A stretch of 64,000 bases of DNA from a bacterium (lineage in GTDB: Bacteria; Acidobacteriota; Terriglobia; Terriglobales; Acidobacteriaceae), in assembly GCA_026225095.1 (NCBI GenBank), contig JAMFSC010000186.1, positions 16,670 through 80,669 on the forward strand, given 5' to 3'. This document shows positions 16,835 through 25,353 of the stretch, piece after piece. The notes under the pieces are model-generated. The model did not search any database. It had not been told where the DNA came from and was given only the letters and a program-made list of their open reading frames with translations. The position numbers were made by a program, and so were the translations under genes. Position 1 is the first letter of the stretch, and the number at the start of each line of letters is the position of its first letter.

Positions 16835-17139
16835 ATCTCCGAGATGAGGCTGGCAATCAGCCAGACGTTGCGAAAGTCCACCAGACCAAGCGCTTCCTCG
16901 AAAGAAAGCTCCGGCTGCAACGGCCGGAGCGAAGCGGCAAAGATGATCCGCGTGTTGGAGAGGTTGAGGCGGGGGAGTTGGTGGAGCAGGTTGACTTCAT
17001 CATGCCCTTTGGCAACCAGCTCGGCCTCGGCCTGCGCGATCGCACCGAAGTCCAGGCACATCCTGTAGGTCTTTCCGTGGATGATGATCTCGGTGGAGGG
17101 CAGTGCAGGGTTGGCCGCGGGAGACTTCTTCTTCGACAT
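16768..17139 (-). CDS. Tail assembly chaperone 1 (gpG-like, 123 aa)
   Basis: A short soluble protein between the tail tube and the tape measure with EIIIHGKTYRMCLDFGAIAQAE, the core pattern of gpG-like tail assembly chaperones (a small strand pair followed by helix DFGAIAQAEAEL). Its acidic/Pro-rich tail DPEASPDPTPPAQ overlaps the start of the downstream -1 frame. It would bind the tape measure during tail assembly. Confidence 0.78.
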   Translation of the reverse strand: MSKKKSPAANPALPSTEIIIHGKTYRMCLDFGAIAQAEAELVAKGHDEVNLLHQLPRLNLSNTRIIFAASLRPLQPELSFEEALGLVDFRNVWLIASLISEMWKQVFPDADPEASPDPTPPAQ

Positions 17140-17199
17140 GGTCGCTCGATTCAGGTGAGAGGTTGGTGGGCGGATAACGCGCCGCCGATCGCGAATCGT

Positions 17200-17649
17200 T
17201 TAGCTTCCCGGCGTGACGGTAAGCGGTCCGGTAATTTCGATCTTCGAGGAGAACGTCACGATGCCCTTCGTCTCAATCGGAATATCGAACGACGAGACCA
17301 GACCCGTGAAGATAAAGACGCGCCCCTCGGTCTGGCCATTCGCGGGGGTCAACTGGACCTTGAAGTTGTAGCCGTTGACATCGTTGTAGGCGTTCTCAAG
17401 CAAGATCTGACCAGGAGAGGCCTCATTGTAGTTTCCTTCAAAGGTGATCTGGCCATTGTTCCGCATTCCCTTGATCTTCTCTTCGTCGATATCGGAATCG
17501 AAGTTGCTGGCATCGAGGATGTTCCAGGAAGAGCCGCTGAAGCTGGCCTTACTGATCTCCTCGATAGGGGTATAGTTGGGGGTTGTTCCAGCCACGCCTC
17601 CGATCGATACGACTGACTTTCGCCCAGTCCTTGCCTTGCTGTTCGCCAT
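17200..17649 (-). CDS. Major tail (tube) protein (149 aa)
   Basis: A beta-rich protein with YTPIEEISKASFSGSSW, LDASNFDSDIDEE and a C-terminal strand ETKGIVTFSSKIEITGPL, the usual signature of siphophage tail tube subunits. Its position after the tail-completion gene and before the chaperones is canonical. The chaperone gene starts 60 bases downstream. Confidence 0.85.
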   Translation of the reverse strand: MANSKARTGRKSVVSIGGVAGTTPNYTPIEEISKASFSGSSWNILDASNFDSDIDEEKIKGMRNNGQITFEGNYNEASPGQILLENAYNDVNGYNFKVQLTPANGQTEGRVFIFTGLVSSFDIPIETKGIVTFSSKIEITGPLTVTPGS

Positions 17650-17689
17650 TTCGTCTCCTGTTGATCAGATATCCCGGCGAACCGGGTTG

Positions 17690-18076
17690 CTACCGGTTGT
17701 ACTTGATGTAGAACTCGCACCCACACCAGAAAACCTGCTTGTCGTCGTCATACGGCAGCTTCAGCGGCTGGATATATTCGATCGCCTCCACCTGGGCGCC
17801 GTTCGGCAATACACCGCCAAAATCATCGAGCAGGGCGACAACCGCCTCTCTCGCCGCCGTCACATCGCGCCGATGCTTGCCCGCGAAGTCGAACTGGTAC
17901 CGGTCGATCTGCATCCCCGGTCCGTCGAAGGTGCGTTCATTGCGCCCACCGATGCCCGCATGCACGATCGCCGCCGGGTACGTCACCGTACGCGGGAGCG
18001 TATCGGCATAGAAGCGACCGCCGATCAGATCGGCCGTGGCCTGGTTGGCGAGCGCGAGGATGCCTTCTTCGATCAA
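17690..18076 (-). CDS. Tail terminator/completion protein, DUF3168-like (128 aa)
   Basis: The pattern LPRTVTYPAAIVHAG near the N-terminus, a central YQFDFAGKHRRDVTAAREAV helix and a C-terminal strand ending CEFYIKYNR fits DUF3168 tail completion proteins, which cap the tail tube where it meets the head. Start overlaps the stop of the head-closure gene by 4 bases. Confidence 0.75.
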   Translation of the reverse strand: MIEEGILALANQATADLIGGRFYADTLPRTVTYPAAIVHAGIGGRNERTFDGPGMQIDRYQFDFAGKHRRDVTAAREAVVALLDDFGGVLPNGAQVEAIEYIQPLKLPYDDDKQVFWCGCEFYIKYNR

Positions 18077-18399
18077 AGAACCTCCTTCACGTAAAGGTTG
18101 AGCTTTACATTCCGCTCCTCCACGTTCTCCACCCAGAGGATCTCGAAGCTACGCGTCCCGAACTGCACCGTCATGCTCGGCACCACGCCAGCCAGGTACC
18201 GCATCACAACCAGCCGGTTGGCCTCCGACGTAAACTGCTGTGACCGATAAAACTCCTGCCCGGAGAGCGTCCGCACCTCCGCCCACCGCTCGGCGAAGAC
18301 AACCGGCTCACCGATATCCCCGATCGAATCCGCCATCTGCGAAGGCTGCATCAGGCTCACGCGATGGCGCATTGCACCGATGTCGATCTTGATGTCCAT
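18073..18399 (-). CDS. Head closure / head-tail joining protein (108 aa)
   Basis: Chosen start MDIKIDIGAMRHRVSLMQPS. The N-terminal MRHRV-x-L pattern, the middle ERWAEVRTLSGQEFYRSQQ segment and a terminal beta strand match the phage head-tail joining family (SPP1 gp16-like). It forms the ring that closes the portal after packaging. It lies between the gp6-like connector and the tail terminator, as usual. Confidence 0.82.
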   Translation of the reverse strand: MDIKIDIGAMRHRVSLMQPSQMADSIGDIGEPVVFAERWAEVRTLSGQEFYRSQQFTSEANRLVVMRYLAGVVPSMTVQFGTRSFEILWVENVEERNVKLNLYVKEVL

Positions 18400-18401
18400 G
18401 G

Positions 18402-19049
18402 CTAGAACTCGTAGGCACGGTTGAGGTTCAGAAGCGTCTTGACAGTGGGCGGGATCGCCTGGGCTCCCTCCCGGTCTGCGTACCACGCAGCCACCATCAT
18501 CTTGAGAGCCGTGACTGTGTTACTGGGCAGGCTGTAGTTTCCGAAGCCCGCCGTGAAGGTGATGGTCACGGCGGCAGGATCGAAGCAGGTGAAGGGCCAG
18601 TACGTCCCGTCAAGAGGAAACAACCGCGGTTCAACATCATCTCCTGTGAGGGTCTGGTAAGCCCCGGCAGCGAGCGTCTGGGTGGCCCCGCTGGGGTCCA
18701 GATAGGTGAAGGAATCGACAGAGAGCAGGGGAGAGCGCGGAAGTTCGATCGCATACCGCGCGGCATCCCGGTGATAGATGCCGTTCGGCAACTCCCAAAG
18801 TCCGAGCTCCCCTTCGAGAAGGCAGATACCCTCGCGAAAGCAGTAGAAGGGAAAGCGATCGAGCTTCAACTGCCATTGCTCCGAAATCAGGGAGCGCCGC
18901 TGGAAGCCCTCCGCCCACAACCGGGCGGCAGAGATGAGCGATTGAATCAAGTCATCATCGACGCCCGGATCCTGCTTGAGCCAGGTAAGCATGTCGGTCA
19001 AGCTGATGGGCTCGATGGGCGACGTGCTGAGTTTGGTGAGATATTGCAC
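18402..19049 (-). CDS. Head-tail connector, gp6-like (215 aa)
   Basis: N-terminal PISLTDMLTWLKQDPGVDDD followed by LIQSLISAARLWAEGFQRR is the hallmark of HK97 gp6-like connectors, which form a ring beneath the portal. A beta-rich middle and the C-terminal helices ALKMMVAAWYADREGA ... IPPTVKTLLNLNR complete the fold. Ends 2 bases before the head-closure start. Confidence 0.87.
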   Translation of the reverse strand: MQYLTKLSTSPIEPISLTDMLTWLKQDPGVDDDLIQSLISAARLWAEGFQRRSLISEQWQLKLDRFPFYCFREGICLLEGELGLWELPNGIYHRDAARYAIELPRSPLLSVDSFTYLDPSGATQTLAAGAYQTLTGDDVEPRLFPLDGTYWPFTCFDPAAVTITFTAGFGNYSLPSNTVTALKMMVAAWYADREGAQAIPPTVKTLLNLNRAYEF

Positions 19050-19100
19050 GCCGCCCTCCGAGCTTTGTTATTCCGTCTTCGTTGTGGTGGACTGCTCGAC

Positions 19101-19418
19101 CTACAAGGTCTCATCAGCAGAGGTCGGGGCGTCCGTCTTTGCAGGCGCCACGGTCAGCACCTTGGGCCGCACCTCATCAGCGAGAGGCTTCGAGGAGTGA
19201 CCGCCGAAGATCTCCCCCGGAGCCACTTCAGACGCCGGCACGAACTCCGTGACGGCCTTGGTATCGCCCAGGCGAGGGTCTCCAGCGCCGGGCAGGTTGA
19301 CCTCTGCGTGAGGATGTGGGACGTGAACGCCTGGGGCGATCTCGAGCGTGCTCCCCGCCGGGAGACGGGAGGTGATGATCGTAGTTACGGTCGGCTGCAT
19401 GAAGTTGGAGGTATCCAT
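19101..19418 (-). CDS. Hypothetical head-region protein (105 aa)
   Basis: Chosen start MDTSNFMQPT, since the upstream extension reads as low-complexity. The sequence is Pro/Ala/Val-rich, with TIITSRLPAGSTLEIAPGV, and probably extended or disordered toward the C-terminus. It lies between the capsid and the connector, where small decoration or connector-accessory proteins occur. No family recognised. Confidence 0.6.
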   Translation of the reverse strand: MDTSNFMQPTVTTIITSRLPAGSTLEIAPGVHVPHPHAEVNLPGAGDPRLGDTKAVTEFVPASEVAPGEIFGGHSSKPLADEVRPKVLTVAPAKTDAPTSADETL

Positions 19419-19502
19419 TGTGGGTCTCCTTAGACCTTGGTGATGTGGGGCCTGGTTGGGCGGGCCTGATCTCTCAGGCCCGCTCATTGCAGTTGGAGAC
19501 GA

Positions 19503-20714
19503 TTAGGCGTGGGTGGTGAGGGTCTGGATCGCAACGGGAAGCAGCAGTTTGCCGTCCGTCCGCTCCCACATGCGGTAGCCGACCTGGCCATTCAGGGCAT
19601 ACAGCTCAACCAGTTTCTGCATCGACCAGCCGACACGGTCCACGATCTGGTAGTAGCTGAAATCTCCGAAAGCGGCGGAGATACTGGAAGGCTCGAGCGT
19701 TGCCAGGAAGTCGGTCGTATAGATCGGCTTGCCGAGGTACACGTCCGGAGTGTTGGCCGTCAGCGAAGGCATCCACAGATACTGGCCGGTGGTGGACTTC
19801 TCCTGTGCGAGCGAGGAGATCAGGGTATCGGCGACGACGAAGCTGGCATTCTTCCGATAGGCGCGAGGAAGGCCGTACTTCAACGTGAACATGTCGACAC
19901 TGGTCACCTTGCCCGACACCGCGGACGTCTGATTCACACCCGACGCCGCGATCGTGGTAAGCCAACCAGTCGGCTTGCCGTTGCCATCGCCGCCGATAAA
20001 GGCAGCCTCTTCCGCGAAGCCGGCGGAGAGCCCGGAACGGTCGGAGATGTAGTCTCCCACGTCGATAAAGGCGTCTTCCAGCAACTCCTCCGACACCGTG
20101 CAGACGCCGCCCAGTTTGTAAGCCGAGAGAATCTGCTGCCCGACGGAAAGATCCGATGCCCCGTAGGTTCCGAGCTCCGCAATCCAGCCGAACGTGGGCA
20201 GGTTACCTTCGATCGGGATGTCAACCTGCGAGGTCGTCCGCGTCACCGTCGCGACCTGACGCATGATGTTCGAGTTGTACATCTTCGTGACGATCTTCGT
20301 CTCGAACTCGATCGGCACCAGGTATCCGCCCTGCGTCGAAACTGCCTTCTGCAGCGTGGCGCGAAACTCGGATGGGGGCTCCCCACCGTTCCTCAGCATG
20401 GCCAAAAAAGCCCGCTTGTACTCCGGAGTAGCCCGCAGACCCTCTGGCGACAAAGGGTTCGCAAGCGCAGCCCTCACACCCAGATCCTGATCCGTCTTGA
20501 ACTGTGTCTCCGCAGCTCCGAGCGTCTTCTCCCGGTTCACCGCCGCGGTCAGGCGATCGACGTCGGCCTGCATCGCGTCGTACTTCGCCTTCTCCTCGGC
20601 GTTGAAGTCGCGCTCGACCTTGCCATCCTTGTAGAGTTTGTCGTTCATCTCGCGCTGCTGGGCGACGATGTTCTTTCGCTCATTCAGCATTTCGTTGATC
20701 TTGGTCGCATCCAT
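19503..20714 (-). CDS. Major capsid protein, HK97 family (403 aa)
   Basis: Chosen start MDATKINEMLNERKNIVAQQ. Residues 1-90 are the charged coiled-coil delta/scaffold domain. The HK97 core follows, with VSTQGGYLVPIEFETKIV, FGWIAELG, SEELLEDAFIDVGDYI and FIGGDGNGKPTGWL, all standard landmarks of this fold. The upstream ClpP-like gene would cleave the delta domain. A Rho-independent terminator lies upstream, so capsid expression may rely on a separate start or on readthrough. Confidence 0.95.
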   Translation of the reverse strand: MDATKINEMLNERKNIVAQQREMNDKLYKDGKVERDFNAEEKAKYDAMQADVDRLTAAVNREKTLGAAETQFKTDQDLGVRAALANPLSPEGLRATPEYKRAFLAMLRNGGEPPSEFRATLQKAVSTQGGYLVPIEFETKIVTKMYNSNIMRQVATVTRTTSQVDIPIEGNLPTFGWIAELGTYGASDLSVGQQILSAYKLGGVCTVSEELLEDAFIDVGDYISDRSGLSAGFAEEAAFIGGDGNGKPTGWLTTIAASGVNQTSAVSGKVTSVDMFTLKYGLPRAYRKNASFVVADTLISSLAQEKSTTGQYLWMPSLTANTPDVYLGKPIYTTDFLATLEPSSISAAFGDFSYYQIVDRVGWSMQKLVELYALNGQVGYRMWERTDGKLLLPVAIQTLTTHA

Positions 20715-20745
20715 GTGTTGAGCTCCCTCGCCGTCTGGCGGGCAC

Positions 20746-20769
20746 AAAAAACCCGCCGATGAAGGCGGG
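20746..20769 (-). terminator. Rho-independent terminator between protease and capsid genes
   Basis: On the minus strand CCCGCC-TTCATC-GGCGGG is followed directly by six T. The stem is perfect (6 bp). It lies 24 bases after the protease stop and 31 bases before the capsid start, which is an unusual place to stop late transcription completely, so partial termination is likely. Confidence 0.8.
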
Positions 20770-20793
20770 CGGTGGAAGGTGAATGGTTGGTAT

Positions 20794-21663
20794 CTAGTCG
20801 AGATCGGCCAGACGTAAGTTGCGGTCGCGGATGCTGACAGCTATCAGCGCGTTCTGCTGAACTTGTGCGGCGATCTGCGATGCTTCGGCAGACGCACCCA
20901 TCGCGGCGTCGCAGGTGCACCCCTCGCAGGTGCAGTCGGGGTCGGAGCAATCGCCACAATCGCCCAGAAGACATTCCGGACATGGGCAGGTGCAGGAAAC
21001 GCCGGAATTCTCCGAATTAGCGGAGATTTTCGCTGCTTTCACCCGATTCTGGAGACTTTTCGGGACATTTTTGAACGCTTTCAGGTCGTATCCCGAAGCC
21101 GATGCCGCCATCTTCAAAGGTGTTTCCACCAACCCATCGGCCCAGCCCTCGGCAACTGCTGCGTCCGCCGTGTACCAGGTCTCAGCATCCATGATGCTGC
21201 GGACTCGAACCGGGTCAATTCCCGACCTCTGGTACGCGATCGCCATCTGACCGCTCACCGTTTCCAGCAGAGCAGCAACCTCACGCAACGCTGTCGGATC
21301 GCCGTAGGTCATCGTACGGGCGTTGTGGATCATCATCATGGCTGTGGGTTGCATCTGGATCGTGTCGCCGGCCATGGCAATGACCGATGCGATCGATGCG
21401 GCGATCCCGTCGACCACCACATTGACCGTGGCGGGGTGTGACTTCAGAGCGTTATAGATCGCCATCCCTTCAAAGACGGCTCCGCCATCGGAGTTGATCC
21501 GCACCGTCAGCGTCTTGACACTGCCCAGCGCAGCGAGCTGCTCGACGAAGGCCTTCGCGCCCAATCCCCCGAAGAAGCCTTCCCCGATATCTTCATAAAT
21601 GAGAACCTCGGCGGAATCGCCCTTTGCCGTGATCCTGCTCAGTTGCCTTTTCATCTGGATCAA
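20794..21663 (-). CDS. Head maturation protease, ClpP-related (289 aa)
   Basis: A ClpP/SppA-type serine protease fold: INSDGGAVFEGMAIYNAL, catalytic Ser in VDGIAASIAS, His in MMMIHNA, and the Asp region ETWYTADAAVAEGWADGL. It processes the capsid and itself during prohead maturation. After residue about 220 comes a striking Cys cluster (CTCPCPECLLGDCGDC and a further C-x-C-rich run) that could bind metal. Its start overlaps the portal stop by 4 bases. Confidence 0.9.
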   Translation of the reverse strand: MIQMKRQLSRITAKGDSAEVLIYEDIGEGFFGGLGAKAFVEQLAALGSVKTLTVRINSDGGAVFEGMAIYNALKSHPATVNVVVDGIAASIASVIAMAGDTIQMQPTAMMMIHNARTMTYGDPTALREVAALLETVSGQMAIAYQRSGIDPVRVRSIMDAETWYTADAAVAEGWADGLVETPLKMAASASGYDLKAFKNVPKSLQNRVKAAKISANSENSGVSCTCPCPECLLGDCGDCSDPDCTCEGCTCDAAMGASAEASQIAAQVQQNALIAVSIRDRNLRLADLD

Positions 21664-22940
21664 CCTTTCTCCGTGTCGGGAACCGGTGCGCCGGGCTTCT
21701 CTTTGCCCGTGCTCGTGTTGGGATTCTCGAAGACGCCGCCCTTGCCGTCAGGCCGCTTGTTCCGACCCTCGCCCGCCCTCGCCTCATCCGGGCAGAGCCA
21801 GGTATTGGCGATACCCGATGCGTAGTAATTCGCCCGGGCCTGCATGTCACCGCGCTGCAGGGAGTCCACATCGAAGCGGGCGAAGTACTTCTTCCGTTCA
21901 CTCGGCAGAAGCAGGTCGCGGTTGATCGTGAGCTCGTAGCGGCGCAACCACGGCACCAGGCTCGAATTCACGAAGTCCATGGTCAGGTGCTCAATATTGT
22001 TGAACGTCGCCCGGCTCATCTCCTGGATCTTGTGCGGGGGAACCCGATAGATTCTGCAGATCTCCTCGAGCTGGAAGCGCCGGGCCTCGATGAACTGAGA
22101 GTCGACGTTCGTCATCGAAAGCTTGTTCGCCTTCATGCCTTCTTCCAGGATCAGGGGCGTCCAGGCATTGGCCGATCCCGAGTACTTATCCTTGAAAGAG
22201 TCCTTCAGACGCTTGTATGCCGTATCCGACAGTACATCCGGGACCTCCATGGTCACCGAGAGCTGCGCACCATTGGTAAAGAGCTTCGCTCCGTGCTCTT
22301 CGGTCGCCATCGCCAGACCGATCGACTCGCGGGCGTAGGTCAGCGGACTCACTCCCTCCACGCCGTTGTGGGTCATCCCGATCACGCGCCAGCACTGCTC
22401 TACTCCAAACTCACGGATCGGCCCGCCGGGCTGCATGAAGGAGTAGGCCAGGGCTCCTCCAGGAGTCCGAAACATCCGCACCCAATCGGGATTGAGCGGG
22501 TTGATCTCGACCACCTGGCCTTCGGAACGGACAACCTGATGAAAGGCCCTGCCACGCAGACAGAGATGATTCATCCCCATCTCCAGCACATCCTGCGAGG
22601 TCATCTCCGGGTTGGGCAGATTGAGCAGGCGCTGGTAGAGCGGGTGCTGGTCAGCCGGATCGGCGCCACCCGCGGAACGCTTGTAAAGGATCAGCGGAAG
22701 CTGACCGACAGACTGGGAGAGCACTGAGACGCACGCGTATACGGCCGCCACACGCATCGAGGTTTCCGGAGTAACAATCTTCCCCGAAGCACTCGGACGC
22801 CCGCCAAAGGCCTCGTAGAGCCATGGCGCAGGACTGGACAGCGGCCATGTCAACGCACCGCTCGCCTGCAGGCCAAGTCCAACCGGCTCCGGCGAGGTCA
22901 GCGCGTCGTACGCTTCGCCAATTTTGGAAAGCAGGGTCAA
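21660..22940 (-). CDS. Portal protein, HK97 family (426 aa)
   Basis: Landmarks of HK97-type portals: VYACVSVLSQSVGQLPLILY near residue 70, HPLYQRLLNLPNPEMTS, LCLRGRAFHQV, the tunnel-loop region QLEEICRIYRVPPHKIQE and the C-terminal NRDLLLPSERKKYFARFD. Forms the 12-subunit ring for DNA entry. Lies 17 bases after terminase. Confidence 0.93.
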   Translation of the reverse strand: MTLLSKIGEAYDALTSPEPVGLGLQASGALTWPLSSPAPWLYEAFGGRPSASGKIVTPETSMRVAAVYACVSVLSQSVGQLPLILYKRSAGGADPADQHPLYQRLLNLPNPEMTSQDVLEMGMNHLCLRGRAFHQVVRSEGQVVEINPLNPDWVRMFRTPGGALAYSFMQPGGPIREFGVEQCWRVIGMTHNGVEGVSPLTYARESIGLAMATEEHGAKLFTNGAQLSVTMEVPDVLSDTAYKRLKDSFKDKYSGSANAWTPLILEEGMKANKLSMTNVDSQFIEARRFQLEEICRIYRVPPHKIQEMSRATFNNIEHLTMDFVNSSLVPWLRRYELTINRDLLLPSERKKYFARFDVDSLQRGDMQARANYYASGIANTWLCPDEARAGEGRNKRPDGKGGVFENPNTSTGKEKPGAPVPDTEKG

Positions 22941-22957
22941 AGGAGCTCCAGGAAAAG

Positions 22958-24676
22958 CTACAGGGTGCGGATACCACGGGTTTCGTAGACGGATTCACGT
23001 GGGGCCGGCGCGACGTAGGCCCTGTTCATCGCATTGAAGAGTGCAGAGGCAGGATCGATCTTGCTGTCGACCTGCTCCTTGAGCGGGAAGATGTTGTCGT
23101 TGTTGTCGATCCGGACGACAACGTTCGAGATTCCCCAGGTCAAGACGGGATCTCCATCGTGATGGAAGCGGCCTGAGATGACCGCGGCTTCGAGTTCCTT
23201 CATCGGCTCCGAAAGATGCTGTACAGTTTGCGGGATCGTGACGATGACTCCTTCCTTGACCTGCTTCTCCAACTTCTGCTGCATCTGTTGGGCCGAGTAC
23301 TGGTCGAAGGCGATACAGGCATGATTGAAGAGTGGGATCTCTGTTTCGATCTCCGACTCGATCCGGGCAAGTTGAATCTCCGGACCATCGTGCGCAACCA
23401 TCTTGCCCTGACCGATCCAGTCCAGGTAATGAGAGTGGCGGCCATCCATCGCCGTATCCTTCGGGACGTAGTGCCTGCCGAAGGCGTAGTAGTGAATCTG
23501 ACCACCCACAAGCTTCTTATAGAGCTTCGCGCGAGACGCCAGGTCGATGCGAGCTGCAAGGTCCACGCCCTCATAACAGAGCTGGCCTCGAAAGTCATTC
23601 AGACTTAGTTCAGGATCGGCGCAGCGGATCCACGCCTCCATGTTCATCCAGCCGCTTGCCGCGCCGTTCCAGATGTTGAGGTGCTTCGTCTTGAAGATGC
23701 TCTGAAGGTGCGCCGATTGAAGTGCGCGGCGAAGCTCCCTTTCCAGAAACTCCGGCTTTACCGATACTCCATAGTTCGGATTTGCCTTGCGAAGTGCCTT
23801 CGGTGACTTCCAATCGTCATCGACATCGATCGTGTAAATCAGAGCGAACAGATTGGGGTTGTCGATCCGTTTCGCAAGCACCTTCTGTGCGTCCAGCCTC
23901 ATCGCGTAACACGGACCAGCCAGATTGCTCCCCGCGGTTGTGATGCAGATGAGCAGCGGCTGCTGGCGTGCTCCCATGCCGGTTCGCATGGTGTCAATCA
24001 GGATGGGCGTCGGATGTTCGTGGACCTCATCGAGGATCGCGCACGACGGAGACGCACCATCTCCTGGGTTGCCGACCAATGGGGTAAAACGAGATCCATC
24101 TTCCTCCCTGTAGATACTCTTTACCGCGTGCTCTACGCCGAAATAGCGCTCGAAATCGGGCGAGCGGCGGGCCATTTGCAGGGCCGTGCGAAACACCTCC
24201 ATCGCCTGACGCTCTGTGGTGGCGCCGCAGTAGACCTCCGCCCCAAACTCGCGATCAGCCGCGAGCATGTAGAGACCGACGCCGGCCGCCCATGTCGACT
24301 TGGCCTGCTTGCGCGGCTCCTCGTCATAGACCTCCGTAAACTGACGAAGCCCAGTCGCCTTCTCTACCCACCCGAAGATGGAACACGTCTTGAAAAGCTG
24401 CCACGGCTCCAACTTGAGCCGGACACTGTGACCAGGGCGCGGGCGAGCCCACTCACCCTTGACGTGGGGCAGCTGCTCGATAAAGCGGCATACGTAGTTC
24501 GCCTTCGCCTCATCGAAGCGATACGGGTAGCGTTTCTTGACCGAATCAGCGAGACCATCCAGGTGCCGCTGGCAGGCCTGGCGCACAAAGAGACATTCGT
24601 CTCTCTTCCCGGCGACAACATCCCTGGCATACTGGTGCGCAACCTCTGAGTAAGAGAGCTTAGTTGACGGCAGCAC
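22958..24676 (-). CDS. Terminase large subunit (572 aa)
   Basis: The N-terminal block YARDVVAGKRDECLFVRQAC is typical of Terminase_1 large subunits. An ATPase region follows with a deviant Walker A EEPRKQAKST, Walker B-type CAILDEVHEH and a C motif ICITTAGS. The C-terminal nuclease region has acidic residues around CYEGVDLAAR and CIAFDQYS. I chose GTG 24676, which puts about 13 residues before YARDVV as in relatives. An ATG at 24760 would add 28 residues and overlap the small subunit by 101 bases. Confidence 0.92.
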   Translation of the reverse strand: MLPSTKLSYSEVAHQYARDVVAGKRDECLFVRQACQRHLDGLADSVKKRYPYRFDEAKANYVCRFIEQLPHVKGEWARPRPGHSVRLKLEPWQLFKTCSIFGWVEKATGLRQFTEVYDEEPRKQAKSTWAAGVGLYMLAADREFGAEVYCGATTERQAMEVFRTALQMARRSPDFERYFGVEHAVKSIYREEDGSRFTPLVGNPGDGASPSCAILDEVHEHPTPILIDTMRTGMGARQQPLLICITTAGSNLAGPCYAMRLDAQKVLAKRIDNPNLFALIYTIDVDDDWKSPKALRKANPNYGVSVKPEFLERELRRALQSAHLQSIFKTKHLNIWNGAASGWMNMEAWIRCADPELSLNDFRGQLCYEGVDLAARIDLASRAKLYKKLVGGQIHYYAFGRHYVPKDTAMDGRHSHYLDWIGQGKMVAHDGPEIQLARIESEIETEIPLFNHACIAFDQYSAQQMQQKLEKQVKEGVIVTIPQTVQHLSEPMKELEAAVISGRFHHDGDPVLTWGISNVVVRIDNNDNIFPLKEQVDSKIDPASALFNAMNRAYVAPAPRESVYETRGIRTL

Positions 24677-25106
24677 GCTCTTCCGCGAGCGCCGCCCAGC
24701 CGTCTGGGGTCCGACTGTCAACTTCCTTGGCTTTTCGGATGGCAATGCGGGTCCTTCCATGCGGGTTCAACCCGAACCGATCCAAATACGCCAAGCTCGT
24801 GTTCAAAATACTCGCGGGAGTGTCGAGCGGGTTCCGTTCGATTTGAAGTTGAGCCGTGCACAAATTCGCGAAGGCAGTATTGTCGCTGCTCGTCAGAGCA
24901 CCTTCAGGAACTTCCTTTTCGAGGCGCCGCCAGATAGCCAGCAACGCCAATGAAGTGGGAGATTTCGCATTCAGGAAATGCGCGGGCGGCGAACCCAAAG
25001 GAGCGCTCGGCCGCGGTTCGTCCATCCGGTCTCGGAACCTTTGTGGGTCCTTGCTTATTGCGCCGCTTGCCTCATGCACAGCGATCGGCTTACGTGGACG
25101 TCCCAT
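24660..25106 (-). CDS. Terminase small subunit, P27-like (148 aa)
   Basis: MGRPRKPIAVHEASGA followed by PSAPLGSPPAHF and the helical SLALLAIWRRLEKEVPEG is typical of P27-family small terminases, which recognise the packaging site. The C-terminal FGLNPHGRTRI... segment is also characteristic of the group. Directly upstream of the large subunit and downstream of the candidate cos region. Confidence 0.88.
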   Translation of the reverse strand: MGRPRKPIAVHEASGAISKDPQRFRDRMDEPRPSAPLGSPPAHFLNAKSPTSLALLAIWRRLEKEVPEGALTSSDNTAFANLCTAQLQIERNPLDTPASILNTSLAYLDRFGLNPHGRTRIAIRKAKEVDSRTPDGWAALAEERAAVN

Positions 25107-25353
25107 ATCAGCGAAACCTCCACCCCTATGCCTTTATTTGGCATTTAGAGGCGCTCAGTGGGGTCCTCGTCCAACGGCTACCTTTTGAAGACCCGCTAAC
25201 AGCTTGAATCACAACCCGAAATGCTCCATTTTGCGGAAGTAAAAATGTGCCTACCACGACGGTCTGGCGTCCGATCGCCCGAAGGAATTGACACACCCCC
25301 CCCCGTAGCCGTCCATCCTCAAGTCTGCATGTAGTTGGAAGTCTCTGATTCTT
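25107..25353. other. Candidate cos / packaging region, 247 bp non-coding
   Basis: The only sizeable non-coding gap in the packaging module, between HNH endonuclease and small terminase, where cos lies in HK97-like phages. It contains GACACACCCCCCCCCG at about 25290..25305, a run of nine C, resembling GC-run cohesive ends of several siphophages. No coding frame is convincing here. The exact nick sites cannot be read from sequence alone. Confidence 0.5.
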
